Assembly (NCBI GenBank): GCA_022605955.1
Contig: JAKCOZ010000315.1
Coordinates: forward strand, 186,001 to 250,000
Origin: Rallus limicola
Lineage: Eukaryota > Chordata > Aves > Gruiformes > Rallidae
Length of the DNA: 64,000 nt
Reading direction: 5' to 3'
Both the position numbers and the translations under genes were made by a program. Below the pieces are notes generated by a model. It saw only the letters and a list, made by a program, of their open reading frames with translations, was not told the DNA's origin and did no database searches. Within the stretch, counting starts at the first letter, position 1. The number at the start of each line of letters is the position of its first letter. Positions 37,301 through 46,300 of the stretch are shown piece by piece.

Positions 37301-40300
37301 TGCCTGAACCAACCCTGGTGCTGTTGTCCCAGCCACACATCTGCTGGGGGGTTGTGTGGGCGGAGGGGTGTAGGGAGAGCGGTGGGATCAGCCGGCTGCT
37401 CCGCATCCCCAGAGCGTTTCCTTTCACCGTGTGAAAGAGCCGAGACAGGCAGGGCTCTGTGCTGGGATGCTCAGCTCAGGCTCCCAGGTGGGAGCACGTG
37501 TGGGTGGGTGGCCTGGCAGGGCATCGCCCTGTCTGCGTTCCTGACCTCGGCGTGCTGCTCTTCCTTTCGCTCCCAGGTGTTTCCAGCCAGTGCTCATTCA
37601 CATCCAGATGCTGTGGGAGCTGATGCTGCTGGGAGAGCCGGTGGTTGTCATGGCACCATCCCCTACGGTCTCCTCAGAGATGGTCCTGGCTCTGACCAGG
37701 TAATGCCCTCAGACTCTGAGGTGCAGGTAACGGTAGGAACAAGCTCCCTCAGGTTTCCACACCCGCTCTCGTGCCGGGTCGGCTGTGTTAGATTTCCTTT
37801 CCTGATGAAAGCACAAAGACCAGGAGCAGAGCAAGAGAGCCTTGCTCAGGTTGCTGCAGCGAGGCAGTAGAAGTGAATCTCCCGTGTTGGGGGACCTGAT
37901 GGTTCCTAGCCCTGAGGAACTCTGTCTCCCCAGCTCTGAGCCCTGCTGTAGCAGGGAAAAAAAAAAGCCTGGAACTTCTGGAGAGTGTTCCCTCTGGCAG
38001 GATGAAACCCAGCTCTAGGGCACGAGCCTGGGGTCACCCCCTGTTCCTCCCCTGCGGGGTGAACAACAGCTCTTGTGTCTGTTGTTGCAGCTGCCTTGCC
38101 CCTCTGAGGTACTGCTGTGATTACCGCCCCTACTTCACGATCCACGACAGCGAGTTCAAGGAGTACACCACCCGCACACAGGCTCCGTAAGTGGCCAGCA
38201 CACCCCTGCCACCCGCTTGCCACGGGCTGGGGAAGGAAACCCTGAGGCCAGCCTTGTTCTACCTCTTCTCCTCCCCACTCTTTCCAGGCCAAACATCATC
38301 GTGGGAGTCACAAACCCTTTCTTTATCAAAACCCTCCAGCACTGGCCACACATCCTTCGGGTTGGGGAGCTCAGAATGTCAGGTAAGGGTGGAACCAAAG
38401 CCCTGTCGTGCCGCTGGACCTCGCTGGGGGCTGGTGGTGAGCTGCCAGTTGTGGTCACCCATCGTTTCACACATCTTCATTCCCATGAGAGCTGGGAAGC
38501 CAAAGGGAGGTCTAGATCCTGACTGGGTTGATGTGCAGGATGAGCACAAGCCGTGGTGCAGGCACATCGTTGGGAGGATAACTTGCTGTGGTTATTTTGC
38601 TGGAGCATTAAGGAGGGTCCTCCCTAGGCAGGAAAGAGAAAATTGCGTTGAGGAGAAGAGGGAGGTGGAGAAGGGAGATGGATTCTGATCCATGAGAACC
38701 TCTAGGTTGGGGAGCTGGGTTCTGGCAATGCCTCCTTAACATGTTCCTGGTCCACAATTCCAGCAGGGAAGTTCTCAGACCTGAAGGTTTCTGTGAGGGT
38801 GGGGCTAAGGGGGGGGATATGATTTCAGGTGTCTGAGTGTAGGGCAGGATGTTCTCAGGGCGACATTCAGAGCCTGAACATTTGATGTCTTCCCACAGGA
38901 GACCTGCCCAAGCAGGTTAAGGTGAAGAAGCTAGCTAAGCTGAAAACCCTAGACACAAAGCCAGGTAACATTTGATGTGGGACATCGTTTGATTTAGCTT
39001 CTCCCTTCCCTGGGGGAGGGGAGGGGGGGTCTTTGCAGGCACAAAGTGAATGGTGCATGTGGTGGTCTCTGCTTGGTTTGGTATTGCCATCTTCTTGCCC
39101 TCAAGCTCCCACACAGTAGCAGCAACCCCCAGCTCAGAGAAAAACCATACATCCTTGTTCCAAGGGGGAAAAAAGCTGATAGGAATTACTGGAATAAATT
39201 CCATTTGGAATTCTCCATAATGGGAGAACAGCTCCTCAGTTCCTTGAGCCAGTTCAGTGTCCTTTAGTCCCACTCTGAGCACTGGCTGCCTTAACAATTT
39301 CACCATTTTTGCAATTATTTAAAAATAATTGTAATTCCCCCCCTCCCCTTCCCCCATGACTGCCAGGGTTTGTGTTAGGACCTTCAGTCCCGCTGTCCCT
39401 GTGTGATGGGATGGATCCTCCATCTCCCTGGGCAGGGATTTGTTTCTACTGAGTTGGGTTTTTTTTCTGGATTTCTGGGTTTTTTCTCTCTAGGAATCTA
39501 CACTTCCTACAAAACATTTCTTCACAAAGACAAGACCCTGATAAAAAGATTGCTGAAGGTGAGTGCTGCCCACTCCATCCTCCATCCCCTGTGTCTACGG
39601 GATGGAGCCTACGATGTTTGGTCCTTTTCAGGATTGTAGCTTGGGTTCTTTGTTCAGGTAGTGTTAGGAATGCTACAGCTACTAAAATGGGAGCTATGTA
39701 CAATAAAGATATGATGAGGTAGGTCATGGGGCTAGGGAGAGGATTTGAACCTCTGGGGAAAGGGCTTAAGCCTCTTGCATTTTCCCAAGCTCTGCCACGC
39801 TAGCTGTCCTGGTTTTTAGGATGGGGGGTTTGTCCTTTTGGTAATTTAGATGTGTTCATTACTTTTAGGGAAGGCCTGCTTGAGGCATTGGCCTTACTTT
39901 TCCGGTCCTTTCATACTGGGAAAGGTTTAAATCATAGATAGAAACCCACCTGGATTGCTGCAGTCTGAATTTGGGTCACATAGGACTAGTTAATCATTGA
40001 ACAAACGAACCCTTAATAGCAGCTGCACCATTAGGATGCCCTGATCCAACATCGAGGTCGTAAACCCCCTTGTTGAGATGGGCCCTTGAAGGGGATTGAG
40101 CTGTTATCCCTGGGGTAGCTTGGTTCATTGCTCAGCTAGGCTGGGTCTGGGTACTGTTGATCTCGCTCAAGAGGGGTGGTCTTATTTTTGGAGGATGTGT
40201 TTTACTCCAAGGTCGCCCCAAGGGAAAAATTCCCCACATTGTGGAGGAGCCCAGGGAGTTCCCCCCCCAATGTGGGGAAGAACTTCTTCCCGGTGAGGGT

Positions 40301-43300
40301 GAGGGAGCCCTGGGCCAGGCTGCCCAGGGGGTGTGGAGTCTCCTTCTCTGGAGAGATTCCAGCCCCGTCTGGACAGCGCCCTGTGTGCCCTGTGCTAGGG
40401 ACCCTGCTTTGGCAGGGGCTTGGACCCCAGGGGCTCTGGGGGGCCCTTCCCACCCCTACAGCTCTGTGAGTCTGTAAAACCTCTGCTAACAGCTTGGTTT
40501 AAGCAGACAGAACGTTCTGGAAGGAACAGGCTCTTCACAAGGTGCCACGATTGAGCTGAGTTGACTCGGTAAAGGTGCCTGATGCCGGTGTTTCCACTCG
40601 GTGCCAGGGAGGTGTAATGATGAGCTCACTGAGAACGATCCCTACCAGGAACAGAGCCTGGAAGAGCAGATTCCCTGTGGTGGAACGTGAGCCATGTGTT
40701 GAGCTGGAGACGGGGGTGTACCCGGTTTGGGTGGTGTGCTGTGGTTTGCCAGCCTCCTCTGCCCTGGTTGCTGGTGGCTGTGGTGCCTGTGAGCTGCGTG
40801 TCTGCCCGCGCAGCCCGGGGGTGACAGCGCTGCCTGTGCTCACAGGGCATCCAGAGGAAGCGCCCGTCCGAAGTCCAGAGCGCCCTGCTGAGGAGGCACC
40901 TCCTGGAGCTCACCCAGAGCTTCATCATTCCCCTGGTGAGTTGGGCAGAGGCTTCACGGGGTGGTGTAAAGGGGGGAGCGGGAGGTGCTTGCAAATCGGC
41001 TGAGGGAGCTGGGGGTGTTGAGGCTGGAGCAGAGGAGGCTGAGGGGAGAGCTTCTCCCCCCTGCCCTGCCCTGCCCTGCCCTGCCCTGCCAGGAGGGTGC
41101 CGAGAGGTGGGCGAGGGTCTCTTCAGGCAGGGGCCAGGAGCTGGCAGGAGGGGCAATGGGCTCAAGCTGGGCCAGGGCAGGCTCAGCTCAGCTGGGAGGG
41201 CCAAGTTCTTCCCTGGCAGAGTTGTGGGGCTGTGGCCCAGGCTGCCCAGGGAGGGGGCTGAGTCCCCAGCCCTGGGGGTGTTGAACAGCCGGGGAGATGA
41301 AGTGCTCAGGGATCTGGCTCAGCACAGGACAGGGGCGCTTGGACTCCCTGGGCTCCAAGGGCTTTTCCAGCCTGGGGATCCTGGGATTCTGTGCTTGAGA
41401 CACAGGTTTGTGCTCTGTCTCCTTCCCCTGGCCGGGGCTGAGGGTCTCTAGGGCGCAGGATGCGGCGCTTGGCTCCGTAGAGGCGCTGTGTGGAATGTCT
41501 CCTGACTGCAGAGTTCAGTCATTCCCGTGAGGAGCTGCAGGCTGGGGATGGAGCACGCTGTGGGCAAAGGCAGAATGTGGTTTGGTTCATGCAGGAGACA
41601 TTGATGTTCCTCACACCAGCCCTGTGCTCTCCCCAACAGAACATCAAGGCAGGGAAAGGGACGGGAGCCCCAAGCATTACCTGTAGAATCAGGGACCGTG
41701 TTGGGTGGGAAGGGTCCTTCCAAGGCCACCCCATCCCACCCTGCAGTGACAGGGACACCTGGAATCAGAGCAGGGTGCTCAGAGCCACATCCACCCTGAC
41801 CTTGGATGTCTCCAGGGATGGGGCCCCCCCCACCTTTCTGGGCACCCTGGGCCAGTGACCCACCCCCCTCAGAGGGAAGAACTTGTCCCCAGTCCCCAAC
41901 CTCAACCTCCCCTGTTCCAGTTTACCCCATCCCCCCTCGTCCCATCGCTCCAGGCCCTGGGAACAGTTCTTCCCAGCTTCCTACATGCACCTCTCAGGGA
42001 CTGGAAGGGGCTGGAAGGTGCCCCCAGAGCCTTCTCTTCTCCAGGCTGGAGCAGCCCAGCTCTCCCAGCCTGGCTTCACAGCAGAGCTGCTCCAGCCCTT
42101 GGGTCATGGCTGTGGCTCCTCTGGACGTGCTCCAGCAGGTCCATGTCCTTGCTGTGCTGAGGGCTCCAGAGCTGGACCCTAACCCTTCCCCTCTAACACT
42201 GGAGCCAAACCCCTTGCCAGTGGGTCTCCCCTCTGGCTCTGGGAAGCTTTGCCACAGAGCATGAGCATGAGGCCCATTGGTGTGGTGATCACCACCCTAA
42301 GGCCACTTCAAGCCAGCCATCACTGTTGAGGCCATCTAGTCCCACTGGAAAGCTGCTGGTGCTTTCTGGTGACCATCCCGTTGGCCCAGTTTGGCTCCTC
42401 TCTGTTTCCTACATCAGCTTTGGAGGTGATGTCCTCCCCTTGCATGGGAAGACAGTGCATCTTCTCAGATTGCAGCCCCTCCTGCCAGCACCTGCCCCCT
42501 GCCCCTTTCCCACAAGGTTTGCCTGGGCTTCGTGTGGTAGTGGGAAACCGTGGGGCACGCTCGGGCTCCTGCAGACTGAACTGTGGAGTCAGAGTTAGGA
42601 GGCTGTGGCTTGTCCCTGGGATGCTCTGGGGCAGGCTGTCCCACTCAGGAGGCTCCTTGACCCTTGTAACCTCCTTGTCTTTAATGTCCCTCCCCTCTGT
42701 TTCTGACGGTGTCCTCTCAGGAGCACTACATCGCGAGCCTGATGCCTCTGCAGAGGGCCATCACCCCATGGAAGGTATGTTCAGTGTGCTGGGGGCGGGG
42801 AAGGGCTGTGCCATACACTGATCCTGGACCCTCATACTCTGTGTGAACTCCCCTGGCTGAAGGAGGAGGGTTATTACACCCTTATTACACCCTTATTACA
42901 CCCTTATTACCCCATTATTACTGTGTTTTTCTCCGTTACTACTCTGCTATTTGAAGAGAAGCCCCAGCAAACACCAGGGCAGATGCTTCCTGTTTTGCAG
43001 GGAGCTCAGCTGTGGGGACCCTAATTTGAATTTCACTAATGAGGCTGGTTAAGAAGTTCATACATCCTCATGTGGTGACACCAAGCTGAGTGCTGTGGTT
43101 GACACAACAGAAGGACAGGAAGCCATCCAGAGGGACCCTGACAGGCTGGAAAGGTGGCCTGGGTGAACCTAGTGAGGTTCAACACTGCCAGGTGTCAGGT
43201 GTTGCACTGGGGCTGGAGGAATCCCAGCCACAGCTCCAGCCTGGGAGAAGAGCTCCTGGGGAGCAGCCCTGAGGAGAAGGACCTGGGGGTTCTGGTGGGG

Positions 43301-46300
43301 GAGAAGCTCCCCCTGAGCAGCAGTGGCACTTGCAGCTGGGAAGGGTGATGGGATCCTGGGCTCCATCAGCAGAGGGGTGGCAGCAGGGACAGGGAGGGGA
43401 TTGTCCCTCTCTGCTCTGCCCTGGGGAGGCCCCAGCTGGAGTCCTGTGTCCAGAGCTGGGGCCCCAGGACAAGAGAGATGTGGGGCTGTTGGAGAGGGGT
43501 CAGAGGAGCCCCGGAGATGCTCAGGGGGCTGGAGCAGCTCCCCTCTGGAGAGAGGCTGAGGGAGCTGGGCTGGGTCAGCCTGGAGAAGAGAAGGCTGTGG
43601 GGGGACCTCATTGCAGCCTGCCAGTCCCTGAAGGGAGCAGAGGAACAGGAGGGGAATGGGCTTGTTCAAGGGCAGAGCCTGGCAGGACAAGGGGCTGGAG
43701 TGAAGCTGGAGGAGGGAAGGGTTAGAGGAGATCTTAGGGGGAAGTTCTTTGCAGAGAGAGTGGGGAGGGGCTGTCAGGGGCTGCCCAGAGAGGGGGTGGG
43801 TGCCCCGTCCCTGGGGGTGTTGAAGGCCAGGTTGGCTGGGGCCCTGGGCACCCTTGTGTAGCTCCAGGCCTGGAGGTTGGTGTCCCTGCCTGTGGCAGGG
43901 GGTTGGAGCTCTTGGGACCCTTGGGGTCCCTCCCAACCCAACCCAGTATGGGATTCTGGGATTCTCACCTCTGCTGATGCCGCCCTGGGCAGCCTCTCCC
44001 ATCCAGCCCCCCCAGTTTTCTGGGAGCTGGTGACAGGCTCTGTCTCTTGTGCAGAACCCTCCGCAGATCCGTCCTTTCCGACAGGAAGACTTCATGAAGA
44101 CCCTTGAGCATGCTGGTCCCCAGCTTACCTGTGTGCTCAAGGGCGACTGGTTGGGGCTCTACAGGTAAGTGCTTCCTCCTGCATATCCCCACAGCAGCAG
44201 GCACAGGTTATGGGTGTCAAGTCCAGGTAGGACTGGGAGCAAAAAAGGAGTTTCAGGACAGAGACTGGTCACCTGGACAACTCATAGAATCCCAGAAGGT
44301 GTTGGGTGGGAAGGGCCCTTCCAAGGCCATCTCCCCCCACCCTGCAGTGAGCAGGGCCATCTTCACTGGCTGCAGTGCCAGCAGCATCTTCCCCCTGCAT
44401 TCTGCACCCTGGATGTTGGGCAGCGTGTGAGGACGCTGGGAAACGCCTCTGAGCAGGAGCTGCTCAAGGATCCCTGCAGCCACACGCAGCTGGGATCACA
44501 CTAGAGGGGATCTGTTGTGTGGGGGAGCATCTCAGCCCAGTGACAGGCCACGGGCTGGGGAAGGGTGTGTTAGATACAAAATGTGCCCCTAAGAAGCTCC
44601 TCGGGTGTGTGACAGGAGAGGTGGTGACTGAGGGAGGGGAAAGCCCCAGGTCCTGGTGTGAGGCTCCTCCTGCAGATTTGCTGTCAAGGGTCACAGGATG
44701 GGTCAGGCTGGCAGGGACCTTTGGAGCCCATCTCATCCCACCCTGCAGTGACAGGGACATCTTCACTGGAGCAGGGCACTCAGAGCCACATCCTCCCTGA
44801 CCTTGGATGTCTCCAGGGATGGGGCCTCAAGCTGCAGCAGGGCAGAGCCTCACGTGGGTCAGGGTGCTGGGTCTGTGGGCCCTGGGCTGCTGCCGGGGAG
44901 CCCCTCTTGGCTCCGTCTGGGCTCCGTCTGGGCTCCGTCGTGCTCCTGTTTCCCCTCCAGTGTGGTGGGATCCCTCCCGCTGCCACAGGCGGGGGTTTGT
45001 CTGTGTGGGGAAGCAGGGTGCTGGGGGGGCTGGCAGGATGGAGCCGTCTCCCACGGGTGAATCACAGCGCCGTCCCCAGGGAGCCTCGGGACAGCGCAGG
45101 GAGCGAAGCTCTGCTGGGGGAGGCTGCGTTTCCCCAGGCTCCAGAGAGCCGGGGAGGAGCCCTGTGTGCCCCTGGCTGCACCCGTGGCCAGGAGGAAGAG
45201 CCCCTCTGTCATCCCCCTTGTTCCTGGGGGCGTGTTGGGGGGCTGTAAGCCTCTTCTGGACCCAGTGACCCCAGGAGCTTGGAGACCTCAGTCCAGGGGG
45301 TCTGGGTGTTCCCAGGTAGTCGGAGTGTGAAGTTACCAACAATGGGTGAGGGTCTCTTCAGGCAGGGGCCAGGAGCTGGCAGGAGGGGCAATGGGCTCAA
45401 GCTGGGCCAGGGCAGGCTCAGCTCAGCTGGGAGGGCCAAGTTCTTCCCTGGCAGAGTTGTGGGGCTGTGGCCCAGGCTGCCCAGGGAGGGGGCTGAGTCC
45501 CCAGCCCTGGGGGTGTTGAACAGAGGGGAGATGAGGTGCTCAGGGATCTGGCTCAGCACAGGACAGGGGCGCTTGGACTCCGTGGCCTCCAAGGGCTTTT
45601 CCAGCCTGGGGACCCTGGGATTCTGTGGTTTGCAAGGGTGCAGCACGGCTTCTCACCTGGGCAGAGGTGGGAGTCCTGCAGTATCGCCCAGTGACCATCT
45701 TGTGTTGGTTAGAGAAGCCCCTGGAGTAGCCAGGATGCATGTTGAGCTCATGATCTCCTGTCTCTTCCTCTCCCATCTGTTCCTGCTGTGGTGGGACGGG
45801 GACTCTGCTGTGGTGGGACGGGGACTCTGTGTGGAACGGAGCCGGTGTGCGGCTCTGGATCCCCCTCTGCCCCCTTCCCACCCCCCCTCACTGTCTGCAG
45901 GCGCTTCTTCAAGTCTCCCAACTTCGATGGCTGGTACCGTCAGAGGCACAAGGAGATGACCCAGAAGCTGGAGGCCCTTCACCTGGAGGCGATCTGTGAC
46001 GCGGTGCGTTCCAGTCTGCTGCGAACGGGAAACGGCCCTGAAACTGCACAGGGAGTTCCCCCCCAGTGTGGGGAAGAGCTTCTTCCCAGTGAGGGTGAGG
46101 GAGCCCTGGGCCAGGCTGCCCAGGGGGTGTGGAGTCTCCTTCTCTGGAGAGATTCCAGCCCCGTCTGGACAGCGCCCTGTGTGCCCTGTGCTAGGGACCC
46201 TGCTTTGGCAGGGGGTTGGACCCCATGGGCTCTGGGGGGCCCTTCCCACCCCTGTGACTCTGTGAGCCTGTGAGAGCTGTTCTGTCTCTTTAGAACATTG

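Larger units (their letters stand above)
39660..40215 (-). other. NUMT: nuclear copy of mitochondrial 16S rRNA 3' end, tRNA-Leu(UUR) and ND1 start
   Basis: On the minus strand the order is the vertebrate mitochondrial one: 16S rRNA 3' part (about 40215-39805, including 'tttacgacctcgatgttgga' and 'ggacccagacccagc'-type core), tRNA-Leu(UUR), three bases, then the ND1 start codon at 39727. Homology to ND1 stops at about 39660, inside the codons for the conserved AFLTL. It lies in DENND6B intron 14, antisense to the gene, and a truncated CR1 follows about 30 bp beyond its right end. Not functional: ND1 is cut after 23 codons. Confidence 0.95.

Noticed and set aside
39731..39804. A functional tRNA-Leu gene
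   Set aside because: It has mitochondrial-type sequence and is flanked by 16S and ND1 fragments; it belongs to the NUMT.
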